A DNA stretch of 64,000 bases from Gardnerella vaginalis. Its GTDB lineage: Bacteria; Actinomycetota; Actinomycetes; Actinomycetales; Bifidobacteriaceae. Position numbers and translations under genes: made by a program. Of this stretch, positions 1-8,819 are shown in pieces (the stretch's first letter is position 1; every line of letters starts with the position of its first letter). A model generated the notes under the pieces. That model saw only the letters and a list, made by a program, of their open reading frames with translations. It was not told the DNA's origin and did no database searches. The stretch covers positions 992,001 to 1,056,000 of the forward strand of contig NZ_JBETXJ010000002.1 in assembly GCF_040427915.1 (NCBI RefSeq). Reading direction: 5' to 3'.

Positions 1-25
1 TGCCGTTAATCCTTAGGTTTGTTGT

Positions 26-42
26 GTCGCGATAGACGCGAC
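26..42. promoter_or_regulatory. Short perfect inverted repeat upstream of usp
   Basis: GTCGCG and CGCGAC form a perfect 6-bp inverted repeat around a 5-nt spacer, 75 bp before the stress-protein start. It could be an operator or the end of a terminator of a gene left of the window; no T-run follows it. Function unknown. Confidence 0.35.
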
Positions 43-116
43 TACCTTAAACGCGCTATTCTAGTATTTAAAGTATTTAAGAAAATAAAAAATCGCGCGA
101 TGCTAGGAGGATCTAG

Positions 117-1160
117 ATGGCACAAGATGTTATTACACAAGAAAAAGCTGTTCTTGTAGGTGTTGATGGTTCTCATGCGAGCTATAAGGCTGTATGGTGG
201 GCATCTAATTATGCTAAGCATGCTGGATTACAGCTTCAAATAGTTTGTGCATATTCTTTACCTAGTTATGCAGCTGTATCTTTTGATGCGACTTATACTG
301 CGATTGGTGATGATAATGTTGCTCATCAAGATGCACAGGAGATTCTTTCTAAAGCAAAAGCTGTAGCTTTAGAACAGGGCGTGGATGCAACAACGTTAAT
401 TGTTACTGGCGATCCTTCTTCTGTGTTTGTAGAGCTTTCTAGGAACTATCAGCTTATTGTTATTGGTAACCGAGGTAAAGGCGGATTGGCTGAGCGCTTG
501 CTCGGCACAACAAGTTCTTCGCTTCCAGCCTACGCTTATTGCCCAATTGTTGTTGTTCCATATACGGATGATGATGGTCAGCGAATTCACTTGAACAATA
601 AGATTTCTAAGATTGCTGTTGGTTCTGACGAGTCTAAGTGGGGATTAAAAGCTCTTGAGATTGCTGCAGATTTGGCTGATAGTTGGAATGCGCAATTAGA
701 TGTGATTTCTGCTGTTCCTAGCGTTCAGGGTGCGGAAGGTGACACTGCTGTTATGGGATCTTATATGGAAGATCTTGATGAGAGAGTAAAGCCTATTTTG
801 CAGCGTTTGCCAAATCTAAAGATTCATCGTTCTGTAGTTCCAGGCTCTGCTGTAAACGCTTTGACTCAAGCGAGCTTAAACAATGATTTGGTTGTTGTTG
901 GCTCTAGGGGCAGGGGTGGTTTTACAGGATTGCTTCTTGGTTCTATTAGTCAGGGTCTGTTACAGCATTCCTCTAGACCAGTGTATGTGGTTCCACGTAA
1001 GTATGTGGAGTTAAGCGCTGCTCAAGTAGCACAGCAGTCTAAGATAAGTAACGATACTAGTGCTATTGATTCTATAAGTGGCGTTCATACAGTTGATGTT
1101 CCAAAAGCTGGTGTTGAAGCTGCTAAAGAAATCGAGCAAACTATTGATCCGCTTCACTAG
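117..1160 (+). CDS. Universal stress protein, tandem UspA domains
   Basis: A 347-residue cytoplasmic protein made of two Usp domains. Domain 1 (about 10-150) carries the ATP-binding pattern GNRG-x9-GT at residues 117-131. Domain 2 (about 160-295) carries GSRG-x9-GS. Tandem Usp proteins of this kind are common in Actinobacteria and usually bind ATP, but the physiological output varies. The start is an ATG preceded by a strong AGGAGG (105-110). The last roughly 50 residues fall outside the Usp fold and look disordered. The gene stands alone and ends at a convergent terminator shared with the glycosyltransferase gene. The family call is firm; the specific role is unknown. Confidence 0.93.
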   Translation: MAQDVITQEKAVLVGVDGSHASYKAVWWASNYAKHAGLQLQIVCAYSLPSYAAVSFDATYTAIGDDNVAHQDAQEILSKAKAVALEQGVDATTLIVTGDPSSVFVELSRNYQLIVIGNRGKGGLAERLLGTTSSSLPAYAYCPIVVVPYTDDDGQRIHLNNKISKIAVGSDESKWGLKALEIAADLADSWNAQLDVISAVPSVQGAEGDTAVMGSYMEDLDERVKPILQRLPNLKIHRSVVPGSAVNALTQASLNNDLVVVGSRGRGGFTGLLLGSISQGLLQHSSRPVYVVPRKYVELSAAQVAQQSKISNDTSAIDSISGVHTVDVPKAGVEAAKEIEQTIDPLH

Positions 1161-1173
1161 TAGCTTGTAGTAG

Positions 1174-1218
1174 AAAATAGCGTCCAGAGCACTAAAACAG
1201 TGTTTTGGACGCTATTTT
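1174..1218. terminator. Convergent bidirectional terminator
   Basis: AAAATAGCGTCCA pairs with TGGACGCTATTTT, a 13-bp perfect stem with A and T tails on the outside. It lies between the convergent usp and glycosyltransferase genes and can serve both. Confidence 0.8.
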
Positions 1219-1246
1219 GTTTCAAAGCTAGCAACTATTTTGATTT

Positions 1247-2485
1247 TTACTTGTTTTTAAGTAAAAAGCGCGCGCGTCTTGCTTCGCGAGCAGCACGTTT
1301 TTTAGCGAGTTCGTTATTGTTCATTTCAATAGCAAGTTTATAAATTTTAATTAACTCTTGAGCTTGCTTTTTGAAGTCATTGTTCTTTGAGTATTCAAGA
1401 ACATTTGCTTTTAGTTGTGCTTGCTCTTCTTCGCTCATGTTAAGAACGCGACTAAACACTTGTTTAAAGTCTTCTCTAGAATCCCACTGATAACCATTTT
1501 TGCCACTAATAATCTGATTTTCATTAGGGATATCGTGCTTTACGAGAGCAAATAATCCAGATGCCATGGCTTCAAGCATAGAAAGTGAATGCATCTCCGA
1601 TAGGGAAGCGGTAGTGTAGTAGTCCATAGCGTGCAAATACTTAGGAATTTGCGTGTGTTCAATAGGACCTAGTAGGTAGACTCTATCTTCAAATCCTTTG
1701 CTAGCTACTTTCTTACGCAAGTCTTCTAAATCAGGTCCTCCGCCAATAACAACGAGTCTAGCTAATTCGCGCGGAAAATCACAATACATAAAGTTATCAA
1801 TCAGCTCAGAGATATTCTTTTCTGCTCCGATTCTTCCAACAAAAACGAAGAGTTTCGTAGAATCAGCAATACCGTATTTTTTACGGAATTCTTTCCTAAA
1901 AGCAATTCGCTCTGGTGTAGGCAAGAACTTTTTATATTCAACTGCATTGCTAAGAACAACAACTTTTTTATCGACTTTTTGACGATCAATATAAGCTTGA
2001 GCCTTAGCAGACATACTAGTAATAATTGTTGCGTTTTTAGAAAATCGCGTAAAATATTTTGCTGAAATATTCCTAGAAAACTCTGTAAAATGCTTTAGAC
2101 CAATATAAAACAGGAACTTATCGTACTCTGTATGAAGAGTATAAATAACAGGAACATGCTCTTTTTTAGCAACTTCTAGACCTATTTCACCAATGCCAAA
2201 CTCGTTTTGTATATGAATAACATCTGGTTTAAAGTTGATAGGGAATTTTTTGCGCATGTTTCCAATCGGAATTGCAACCCTATACTTGTATAACTTTTTA
2301 AGAAGTATTCCTGGAACGTATACAACTCCGTCTACAAGCTTAGTTTTTCGCTGTCTTTCGGATCCGACTGTAACAACAAGAACCTCGTGTCCAAGTTCCT
2401 CGTACATTTTTTTAAGCATGTAGGATTGCGTTGCTACGCCATTTATGTATGGTGGATATGTTTCTGTAAAAATCGCGATTTTCAA
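1247..2485 (-). CDS. Glycosyltransferase family 4 (GT-B fold)
   Basis: A 412-residue GT4 enzyme that transfers a sugar from a nucleotide-sugar donor. The N-terminal acceptor domain begins MKIAIFTETYPPYINGVAT, the glycine-loop start typical of the family. The C-terminal donor domain holds FVGRIGAEKNI and the E-x7-E motif (EMHSLSMLE). Overall it resembles 1,2-diacylglycerol 3-glucosyltransferases, so a membrane glycolipid product is plausible, but the acceptor cannot be read from sequence. The start is TTG, supported by GGAGG a few bases upstream. The C-terminus is strongly basic (KKRAAREARRARFLLKNK), consistent with binding anionic membrane. It has its own transcription unit. Confidence 0.85.
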   Translation of the reverse strand: MKIAIFTETYPPYINGVATQSYMLKKMYEELGHEVLVVTVGSERQRKTKLVDGVVYVPGILLKKLYKYRVAIPIGNMRKKFPINFKPDVIHIQNEFGIGEIGLEVAKKEHVPVIYTLHTEYDKFLFYIGLKHFTEFSRNISAKYFTRFSKNATIITSMSAKAQAYIDRQKVDKKVVVLSNAVEYKKFLPTPERIAFRKEFRKKYGIADSTKLFVFVGRIGAEKNISELIDNFMYCDFPRELARLVVIGGGPDLEDLRKKVASKGFEDRVYLLGPIEHTQIPKYLHAMDYYTTASLSEMHSLSMLEAMASGLFALVKHDIPNENQIISGKNGYQWDSREDFKQVFSRVLNMSEEEQAQLKANVLEYSKNNDFKKQAQELIKIYKLAIEMNNNELAKKRAAREARRARFLLKNK

Positions 2486-2576
2486 AGTTTCCTCCAGTTA
2501 CATAAATAGCTCTAACAACCTTAAAAGTGTAGCATTGTGTAAGTTATTGCGCCACAAATTGTGATTTTTAGCGTTT

Positions 2577-2996
2577 TTAGTGTCTCACATTTACTGTTAC
2601 ACGCACTTGCGCGCCTCGTTCAAGAGTGTGCTTAACTGTGCAACCCTTGTTGATATGTCTTTCCATGCGTTCTTTTAGTTCTTTTGCATTCTCATCGTTT
2701 AAAGCAGGTTTTGCGTTTGTAGCATCAACTGTTACATCTTCTTGGAATCTTAAGTAAGTTCCTTCTTCTGGATCATAAGTTCCATTTACAAGAACTCGAG
2801 CACCTTTTCCTTCTCCGAGCGCATGCTCAACAGCGTACTGGCTGCTTAAAGCTGTACATCCAGCTAATGCTATTTGCATTAATTCTACCGGTGAAAATTG
2901 CCCTTCTCCTTTACCAAATTTGAGTGTTGCGCCATCATCACTTTGTGCTTGCCAAGATCCGTCTTCTAAACGTTCAACCCATATTCTTCTAGTCAT
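2577..2996 (-). CDS. OsmC/Ohr family peroxiredoxin-like protein
   Basis: A 139-residue cytoplasmic protein of the OsmC superfamily, whose members reduce organic hydroperoxides with two cysteines. Cys47 (in LAGCTALSS) and Cys119 (in NKGCTVKH) sit where the reactive pair is expected, and the family's SPVELMQIALAGC helix is intact. The length matches the family. AAAGGAG precedes the ATG. It closely follows the glycosyltransferase gene on the same strand but with its own upstream region. OsmC versus the YhfA-like branch cannot be settled by eye. Confidence 0.85.
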   Translation of the reverse strand: MTRRIWVERLEDGSWQAQSDDGATLKFGKGEGQFSPVELMQIALAGCTALSSQYAVEHALGEGKGARVLVNGTYDPEEGTYLRFQEDVTVDATNAKPALNDENAKELKERMERHINKGCTVKHTLERGAQVRVTVNVRH

Positions 2997-3190
2997 TTTT
3001 GCTCCTTTGCATTTTTATACATTCACACATTGTGATTATGTTTGTGCTTATGTCTATTTGTTTTTAACTTTTATTTTTTAAGACAAACCTATTATAACTA
3101 GCATGCTTTGATTTCAGTTTGATTCTTGTTCTTATATTTCTTATATTTACTTTTGGTGGTGTTGAATTTAGCTAATGATAAAATAATCTC

Positions 3191-4063
3191 ATGACTTTAA
3201 CTCAAGAAGAACTTGCGGATATCCGCTCTCGCGTACCACAGAAACCTACTTCCGATATTCCTACACCTTATGAGGATTTGGTTAGAAAAATACTTATGGA
3301 AGGTACTTTAAAATCGGATCGCACTGGTACTGGAACAATATCTCTTTTTGGTCAACAAATTCGATTTGACTTAAGCAAGAGTTTTCCGCTTATAACCACA
3401 AAAACAGTGTTCTTTAAGGGACTGGCATACGAGCTTCTTTGGTTCCTTAAAGGTTCTAGTAATGTGCGTTGGTTGCAGGAAAATGGCGTGCATATTTGGG
3501 ATGAGTGGGCAGATGAAAATGGCGATTTAGGTCCTGTTTATGGCGTTCAGTGGCGTAGTTGGCCAGCGCCTACGCAAGAAAATCCTAATCGCACAATCGA
3601 CCAGATTGCTAATGTTCTTAATCTTATGAAAAATCATCCTGATTCTAGAAGGATGATTGTCAGTGCTTGGAATCCTGCAGAAGTTGAAAACATGGCTTTG
3701 CCTCCTTGTCACTCGCTTTTCCAGTTCTACGTTGCTGACGGCAAGCTTTCTTGCCAGCTTTACCAGCGTTCTTGCGACATGTTCCTTGGCGTGCCATTCA
3801 ACATTGCTTCTTACTCGCTTTTAACAATGATGATGGCTCAGCAAGCAGGATTAGAGCCAGGAGAGTTTGTTTGGACTGGTGGCGATTGCCATATTTACGA
3901 TAATCACGTAGAGCAAGTCTTAGAACAGCTTTCTAGACAGCCATATCCTTACCCTAAGATTGAAATTCATAAAGCTGATTCAATTTTTGACTATGAGTAC
4001 AGTGATTTTAAGGTTGTTGATTATAAGCATCATCCTACGATTAAAGCTCCTGTAGCTGTGTGA
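3191..4063 (+). CDS. thyA: Thymidylate synthase
   Basis: Makes dTMP from dUMP using methylenetetrahydrofolate. The protein is 290 residues, with catalytic Cys173 in [11 protein letters not shown], the dUMP-phosphate arginines in SRRM (152-154) and QRSCDMFLG further on. It has an extra N-terminal stretch of about 20 residues compared with the E. coli enzyme. It is followed 48 bp later by dihydrofolate reductase, which regenerates the folate that ThyA oxidises, so the two are almost certainly cotranscribed. Confidence 0.97.
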   Translation: MTLTQEELADIRSRVPQKPTSDIPTPYEDLVRKILMEGTLKSDRTGTGTISLFGQQIRFDLSKSFPLITTKTVFFKGLAYELLWFLKGSSNVRWLQENGVHIWDEWADENGDLGPVYGVQWRSWPAPTQENPNRTIDQIANVLNLMKNHPDSRRMIVSAWNPAEVENMALPPCHSLFQFYVADGKLSCQLYQRSCDMFLGVPFNIASYSLLTMMMAQQAGLEPGEFVWTGGDCHIYDNHVEQVLEQLSRQPYPYPKIEIHKADSIFDYEYSDFKVVDYKHHPTIKAPVAV

Positions 4064-4111
4064 TCTTATTTATTAGTTGCTTATTAGTTTGAGTTTTTGA
4101 GTAGGAGTTTT

Positions 4112-4735
4112 ATGGCAAACGATATTCCTGTGCGTTTAATTTGGGGACAGGCATACGATCTTGAAGGACGCGTAGGGGCAATGGGTGTAAATGGTGGTAT
4201 GCCATGGAGACTTTCTCCAGATTTGCGCTATTTTAAAGCCATGACAATTTCTTGCCCAGTAATAATGGGTAGGGGAACTTGGGATTCTATGCCAGAAAAG
4301 TTCCGTCCTCTTCCTGGGCGAGAAAATATTGTTGTTTCTAGGAATCCAGATTTTAATCCAGATGGTGCAAAAAGTTTTACAAGCATTGAAGAAGCAATAT
4401 GCTACGCAAGAAAATGGATTGAAGATAATCCTATTGAGCATGTAGATTCTTTGGATTTACCTAAAGATGGTAGCGCAATTTGGATTACTGGAGGCGGAGC
4501 AATTTTTAAAGAAGTGATTGAGTCAAAAATTGTTGACGCTGCATACGTAACTCAAATTGACACCAGAGTAGAAGCGGATACGTTTGCTCCTAACATTCAG
4601 AGACTTGTAGATGATGGATTGTGGAAAGTTGCACGTGATGGCGATTGGCAAGAATCAGCTATAAAAGTTGGTGCAAAACAATTCGACGTAAAATACAAGT
4701 TTATGGTATATAAGCCAATTAAAGCTAAAAAATAA
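4112..4735 (+). CDS. folA: Dihydrofolate reductase
   Basis: Reduces dihydrofolate to tetrahydrofolate with NADPH; partner of the upstream ThyA. The 207-residue product shows the DHFR core: GAMGVNGGMPW (substrate loop), PVIMGRGTWDSMP and the NADPH-binding ITGGGAIFKE. The ATG at 4112 is chosen because AGGAG sits just before it; an in-frame TTG at 4097 would begin ahead of that site. At 207 residues it is longer than the typical ~160, with an insertion around PIEHVDSLDLPKDG, as in other bifidobacterial DHFRs. Confidence 0.95.
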   Translation: MANDIPVRLIWGQAYDLEGRVGAMGVNGGMPWRLSPDLRYFKAMTISCPVIMGRGTWDSMPEKFRPLPGRENIVVSRNPDFNPDGAKSFTSIEEAICYARKWIEDNPIEHVDSLDLPKDGSAIWITGGGAIFKEVIESKIVDAAYVTQIDTRVEADTFAPNIQRLVDDGLWKVARDGDWQESAIKVGAKQFDVKYKFMVYKPIKAKK

Positions 4736-4753
4736 ACTAGATTAAGGATATGT

Positions 4754-5299
4754 ATGGAATCTTTAAACAAAATTCACGTAGATGCTAAGCATCCGTATGT
4801 TGTTATGACGGTTTGTACAGGGAATATTTGCAGATCTCCAATGGCAGAAATAGTTTTGCGTAACGAGTTTAAGCTTAGAGGATTAAGCGATGTTGTTGCT
4901 GTAAAATCATGCGGCGTAAGCGACGAAGAATACGGGAATCCGATTGATAGGCGTGCGCAAAGAGAGCTTAAAAGTAGGGGTTATTCTTTGCCGTTAAGCC
5001 ATTTTGCGCATAGGATTGAGCGAGACGAAATAGAGGAAACAAATCTTTTTCTTCCAATGACTGCTTCGCATATGCAATCTTTGCTCAGGATTATTCCAGC
5101 GCAAAAACGTGGTCTTGTTCACATGTATAGATCGTTTGATCCGTCTTTAGAAAAACCACAAGCTGGTCGCGAAGCTGTTTTAGATTTGGCTGACCCATGG
5201 TACGGAGGTCCTAAAGAGTTTGAGATTGCAATGGACCAAGTGGAGGAGTGCGCTCCTTACATTGTGGATTGGGTAGAGTCGCAGATAACGCGCGAATAA
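4754..5299 (+). CDS. Low-molecular-weight protein-tyrosine phosphatase
   Basis: A 181-residue cytoplasmic phosphatase. The catalytic P-loop C-x5-R is present as CTGNICRS (Cys21 to Arg27), and the general-acid motif DPWY lies around Asp147. The family dephosphorylates phosphotyrosine proteins, in other Actinobacteria often kinases linked to polysaccharide or cell-wall metabolism; the target here is unknown. It starts 18 bp after folA with AAGGA ahead of the ATG, so it is probably the third gene of the thyA-folA transcript. It ends at a strong terminator. Confidence 0.92.
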   Translation: MESLNKIHVDAKHPYVVMTVCTGNICRSPMAEIVLRNEFKLRGLSDVVAVKSCGVSDEEYGNPIDRRAQRELKSRGYSLPLSHFAHRIERDEIEETNLFLPMTASHMQSLLRIIPAQKRGLVHMYRSFDPSLEKPQAGREAVLDLADPWYGGPKEFEIAMDQVEECAPYIVDWVESQITRE

Positions 5300-5349
5300 T
5301 AATTGCGTAAAGTCATATAAAGTTATATAAAGTCGCTTAAAATATATTA

Positions 5350-5388
5350 AAACCAGACGAACCGATTGGAACGTCTGGTTTATTTTTA
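5350..5388. terminator. Intrinsic terminator after the thyA-folA-phosphatase unit
   Basis: AAACCAGACG pairs with CGTCTGGTTT over a 12-nt loop and is followed by ATTTTTAT. It lies between convergent genes. Confidence 0.85.
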
Positions 5389-5412
5389 TGCTTTTTATTT
5401 AAAACCTATGAT

Positions 5413-6198
5413 TTATTTTCCTCTTAAAGCTCTGCGACTTACTCGAGGAGTATGAGTTGGGTCAATTCCTTTTGGAATACCGAACCCAGATTTGCCCTGT
5501 AGTGTACGCAAACGATCATTCAAAATTGCAAGCTCAGTTTTAGTGAGGAAGAAGCGACGATTAGGGTGAATCATCTTAAGCAAAGCAAACTTGTGATTTG
5601 TAGGCATTAAAGTTTTAGCTTTTAAAACCTTACTTCTTAAATCCCTAAGTCTAACTTGATTTTCACCATTACCAACGCAAATGCGGTAAACAGGAATATT
5701 AGATCCTGCTGTAACACTTTTAATTGCGTGCTCTTGGCGATTCATAGCTTGGCTTAAACGCTCATAGTTACCTTCGCCAACAAGGAAGATTCCGTTAAAG
5801 CCAGTTCCTCGCCAAATAGCATCTTTTGTGCGAGGATCAACCCACACAGGTTGTTGAGGGAAAGTAAATCCGCCTTTGTTGATAGCAGAGACAATGCCAG
5901 CTGCAGCTCCAGGCTTTCCTTCTAGTCTTGCATAGCCAACCTTATCTGCGCGTTTAGTGAGAACAACAGTAAACAGTAAAAGACCCAGCATAAGCGCTGT
6001 TATTACCATCATAATCCAAGTCAAAATGGACCATCTAATAATAACACCAGCTACAATGCACAGCACAACAGGAGCTACAAAAGCTAAGCCAAGCCAAAGT
6101 GGAAGCTGCTTATCGTCTGTATGCGTGTACTTGTAAATACGCACAATCTGTGAAATCATGCCTGGCTTCTTAATGCCTTTTGCTTTATCGTTTGCCAT
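5413..6198 (-). CDS. DUF4191-type actinobacterial membrane protein
   Basis: A 261-residue protein with a short basic N-terminus, two adjacent membrane helices (about residues 33-55 and 58-80) and a cytoplasmic C-terminal domain of about 180 residues. The layout and the conserved KADKVGYARLEGKPGAA segment just after the second helix fit the DUF4191 family of Actinobacteria, whose function is not known. The C-terminus is rich in Arg/Lys. It sits downstream of a DUF3043 gene on the same strand, with a gap of about 130 bp. Confidence 0.75.
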   Translation of the reverse strand: MANDKAKGIKKPGMISQIVRIYKYTHTDDKQLPLWLGLAFVAPVVLCIVAGVIIRWSILTWIMMVITALMLGLLLFTVVLTKRADKVGYARLEGKPGAAAGIVSAINKGGFTFPQQPVWVDPRTKDAIWRGTGFNGIFLVGEGNYERLSQAMNRQEHAIKSVTAGSNIPVYRICVGNGENQVRLRDLRSKVLKAKTLMPTNHKFALLKMIHPNRRFFLTKTELAILNDRLRTLQGKSGFGIPKGIDPTHTPRVSRRALRGK

Positions 6199-6325
6199 TT
6201 GCGTTTATCCCCTAATACATAATATTAGCGTTTTATTGCTTTGTATTTTGTTGCTTTATTGCTTAGTAATCATACCCTAAACACGCTTATGCTATAAATC
6301 ATAGCTTTGTTAGTATACTAGCGAT

Positions 6326-6982
6326 TTATTTAGGCCAATTACCGCGCTTTGGTGTACTCGGCTTTGGAAGTCTCCATCTGCGCATTTGTATTGCTCGACT
6401 GCAAGCATACATAGCGGATCTAGAACTTTTGCCAACAGAAACTTCGCCATATCGTTTAACAAGCTCTTTACGAAGCTTACGCCACATTATTATAACGTCA
6501 ATAATTGCAGCAAAAAGATATGCGTAAAGAACAATCGCAAGAGCAAAATATAGAGCAATATACTTAGTGGATAAGAAGTTTTGAGTTAAGAATATGCAGA
6601 GCATAATCACGATTGCAAACGGAACAAAAAATTCGCCAATGTTGAAACGCGCATCTACATAATCTCGAATATAAACTCTCCATGGAAGCTGCTCCGACTT
6701 TGGCATATGAGCTAAGTCTCCATTTTTCATCGCATCGTATTGAGCATTTTCTTTTTCGCGCAATCTAGCTCGCGCAGCCTTTGCGCTTGCTTTTCTATCC
6801 GTTGGAACTAACGGTCTAAGATTCTGCGCTGTAGCTTCGCTTTGCTTCGGCGTTGGAGCGTTTTTTGTGCGAGTCTTTGCCTTATTTTCTATTTTATTTT
6901 CACTATTTTCATTAGTCGCTGATTGATCGCCATTTTGTGCACCATTATCAGCAGATTTTTTTACGAATGGATTCCATGTCAT
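6326..6982 (-). CDS. DUF3043-type actinobacterial membrane protein
   Basis: A 218-residue protein. The first ~65 residues are low-complexity, rich in Asn, Lys and Thr. A basic stretch (SAKAARARLREKENAQYDAM) follows, then the segment RVYIRDYVDARFNIGEFFVP, then two membrane helices. This order matches the DUF3043 family of Actinobacteria, for which no role is established. It is divergent from the M20 peptidase gene and probably cotranscribed with the DUF4191 gene after it. Confidence 0.75.
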   Translation of the reverse strand: MTWNPFVKKSADNGAQNGDQSATNENSENKIENKAKTRTKNAPTPKQSEATAQNLRPLVPTDRKASAKAARARLREKENAQYDAMKNGDLAHMPKSEQLPWRVYIRDYVDARFNIGEFFVPFAIVIMLCIFLTQNFLSTKYIALYFALAIVLYAYLFAAIIDVIIMWRKLRKELVKRYGEVSVGKSSRSAMYACSRAIQMRRWRLPKPSTPKRGNWPK

Positions 6983-7099
6983 GTTTGCAGATTACCCAAC
7001 AGACTAGACGCGTTATGAGCAATTTCGTTGGTTATGAATAGTCTGATAATAGTAATTCAACTAATGTTTTTACTAATCTACTGTTTTTTTGGAGGACTT

Positions 7100-8467
7100 A
7101 TGGCTGGTTTAGAGGTTGATGATGTGCGTTCGCGCGTGCAAAACGCTTGGGAAGATGTTATTAGCGTATTAAATAAGAAGATCTCTTTAGGAGCTGTTTC
7201 TGCTAAGGGTATTACTGGAGATCATATGCGCGCTTCGGCTGAGTATGTGGCCGAAGTTTTGCGCGAAGTTGGTGTAGATGCTCGAGTTGAACAGTCCCAG
7301 AACCCAGATGGTACTCCTGGAGCTTTTGAAGTAGTTGGATCTCGTATTGTGGATCCTAATGCTCTAACTGTTTTGCTTTACGCTCATCACGATGTTCAGC
7401 CTGTTCCAGATGCAAGCGAGTGGAATACTGATCCTTTCAAAGGAACCGAGATAGATGGACGCTTGTATGGTCGCGGTAGCGCTGACGATGGCGGCGGAAT
7501 TGCTATTCACTATGGTGCTTTGCGCGCTTTAAGTGAAGATTTAGGCGTAAATATTAAGGTGTTTATTGAAGGTGAAGAGGAAATGGGCTCTCCAAGTTTC
7601 ATTCCATTCATCGAAGCTCATAAAAATGAGTTTGAATCAGACGTTATTATTGTTGCCGACTCTGGAAATTGGTCTGCAGATGTTCCAAGTCTTACTACTA
7701 GCTTGCGCGGAAACACTACAGTAGACGTCAAAGTGAAGGTTCTTGGTCATCAGGTTCATTCTGGACAGTTTGGCGGACCAATTTTAGATGCTTATACTAT
7801 TGCTTCAATGCTTGTTGCTTCTCTTTATAACAAGGAAGGCGATTTGGATGTTCCTGGAATTAAATCTCAGGAACCTGTTGGCGGTTTGCAACGTGATTTG
7901 GATGAGGCTCAAGTTCGCGCGGATTCTTCAGTAGTGGATTCTTATAAGCTTGCTGGTACTGGTTCTCTTGCTGCTCGTATGTGGACTAAGCCTAGCTTGA
8001 CTGTTATTGGTATGGATGCTCATCCTGTAGAAGAAAGCTTTAATGTGATTGCTCACGAAACGCGCTTGCGACTTTCACTTCGTACAGCTCCAAGCCAGCG
8101 TCCAGAAGAAGCACAAAAAGCTTTGAGTGATTTTTTGGTTGCAAACGCACCATTTGGGGCTGAGGTTACTGTAGAGCCAGTTGACAATGGTATGGGATGG
8201 GCTATGGATCCGAATGCCGTAGCAACTCAAGACGCTTTAGCTTCTATGAAGGATGCTTTTGGCGTGGATCCTATTAATAAGGGTGAAGGTGGATCTATTC
8301 CATTTATTCCAGAATTGCAACGAATTTTCCCTAAAGCTCAGGTTTTGGTTACTGGTCCTGAAGATCCAAAGTCTAATGCGCATAGTCCAAACGAGTCGAT
8401 TTCTCTTTCTGGTTTGAAATCGAATATCGTAACTGAAGCTTTGCTTTTAGATCGTCTAACTAAGTAG
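7100..8467 (+). CDS. M20 family metallodipeptidase
   Basis: A 455-residue cytoplasmic zinc peptidase. Metal ligands appear in YAHHDVQP (near residue 95) and in GRGSADDGG, and the catalytic/bridging acids in EGEEEMGSP. Family members cleave dipeptides or related amide bonds; the exact substrate is not readable. The start at 7100 is chosen because GGAGG lies at 7091-7095. An in-frame upstream ATG at 7028 would add 24 hydrophobic residues that mimic a signal peptide but have no ribosome site. It is a single-gene unit followed by a long inverted repeat. Confidence 0.9.
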   Translation: MAGLEVDDVRSRVQNAWEDVISVLNKKISLGAVSAKGITGDHMRASAEYVAEVLREVGVDARVEQSQNPDGTPGAFEVVGSRIVDPNALTVLLYAHHDVQPVPDASEWNTDPFKGTEIDGRLYGRGSADDGGGIAIHYGALRALSEDLGVNIKVFIEGEEEMGSPSFIPFIEAHKNEFESDVIIVADSGNWSADVPSLTTSLRGNTTVDVKVKVLGHQVHSGQFGGPILDAYTIASMLVASLYNKEGDLDVPGIKSQEPVGGLQRDLDEAQVRADSSVVDSYKLAGTGSLAARMWTKPSLTVIGMDAHPVEESFNVIAHETRLRLSLRTAPSQRPEEAQKALSDFLVANAPFGAEVTVEPVDNGMGWAMDPNAVATQDALASMKDAFGVDPINKGEGGSIPFIPELQRIFPKAQVLVTGPEDPKSNAHSPNESISLSGLKSNIVTEALLLDRLTK

Positions 8468-8475
8468 ACTTAACA

Positions 8476-8521
8476 ACTCGTATACAATCGCTATATAGAA
8501 TTTAAGCGTTTGTATACGAGT
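8476..8521. terminator. Stem-loop after the M20 peptidase gene
   Basis: ACTCGTATACAA and TTGTATACGAGT form a perfect 12-bp stem starting 9 bp after the stop codon. No good T-run follows, so it may be a weak or factor-assisted terminator, or an mRNA 3'-end structure. Confidence 0.5.
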
Positions 8522-8547
8522 CTACGCAATGACGTAAAATCTTCACA

Positions 8548-8632
8548 CGACACGGGTGCTTTGCATTAATTTGTAAAGCTGAGAGAAACCGCTTGAACGT
8601 GAATCCAGGTAATGCTGGCGCACGGAGATCTG
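8548..8632 (+). promoter_or_regulatory. TPP riboswitch aptamer, locus 1
   Basis: Thi-box features appear in order: CACGGGTGC (8551-8559), GCTGAGAG (8579-8586), ACCGCTTGAA (8588-8597), then CCAGGTAATGCTGGCGCACGG (about 8605-8625), the conserved pyrophosphate/pyrimidine sensing segments. It precedes a fused ECF transporter gene about 300 nt further on. CACGGG can alternatively pair with CCCGTG at 8638-8643, and the bases just after that pair with 8698-8705, giving mutually exclusive folds. Confidence 0.93.
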
Positions 8633-8637
8633 TTTTT

Positions 8638-8705
8638 CCCGTGCCTTAATGGTGATCTACGATTTAAGCCAACGCATAAGTCGTAGTGAAAGAACAGTAA
8701 GGCAC
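8638..8705 (+). promoter_or_regulatory. Expression platform of TPP riboswitch, locus 1
   Basis: GTGCCTTA (8641-8648) pairs perfectly with TAAGGCAC (8698-8705). It encloses a second hairpin in which CTACGATTTA (8658-8667) pairs with TAAGTCGTAG through one G-U. TAAGG in the 3' arm is also the only ribosome-site-like sequence before the ATG at 8712, so this fold would hide it. The CCCGTG at 8638-8643 overlaps the 5' arm and can instead pair with the aptamer's CACGGG. Confidence 0.65.
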
Positions 8706-8711
8706 ATATCT

Positions 8712-8768
8712 ATGTCGAAAGAAAATGTCTTATTGCAATGCAATCAGCGATGTAAATCACTGATATGA
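8712..8768 (+). pseudogene. 18-codon ORF under riboswitch, probable ykoE remnant
   Basis: ATG to TGA, 18 residues starting MSKENVLLQ. The bases before it (AAGGCACATATCT-ATG) closely match those before the intact ykoE start at 34314 (AAGGCACTTATATT-ATG), and both sit directly behind a TPP switch. In addition, AATCAGCGATGTAAATCACTG near its end can be loosely aligned with the ykoE N-terminal codons for NRWRILDI. The simplest reading is a decayed or deleted S-subunit gene that keeps its control region. A functional leader peptide is the alternative. The product is too short for database recognition. Confidence 0.45.
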
Positions 8769-8819
8769 CGTTTTGTTTATTAGGATAAGTCAAAAACGTG
8801 TTTGCAATAAAGACATTTT
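8722..8819. repeat. Branched 98-bp inverted-repeat structure
   Basis: Outer arms: a 17-nt arm at 8722-8738 (AAAATGTCTTATTGCAA) pairs with an 18-nt arm at 8802-8819, with one bulged base. Between them are two inner hairpins: ATCAGCGAT with ATCACTGAT (one mismatch), and ACGTTTTG (8768-8775) with CAAAAACGT (one bulge). The whole forms a three-way junction if transcribed. No T-run follows. It overlaps the short ORF and ends about 110 bp before the ECF gene. Confidence 0.6.

Noticed and set aside
7028-7099. Signal-peptide-like N-terminal extension of the M20 peptidase
   Set aside because: The internal ATG at 7100 has GGAGG in the right place, and the extension has no site and is not part of the M20 fold.
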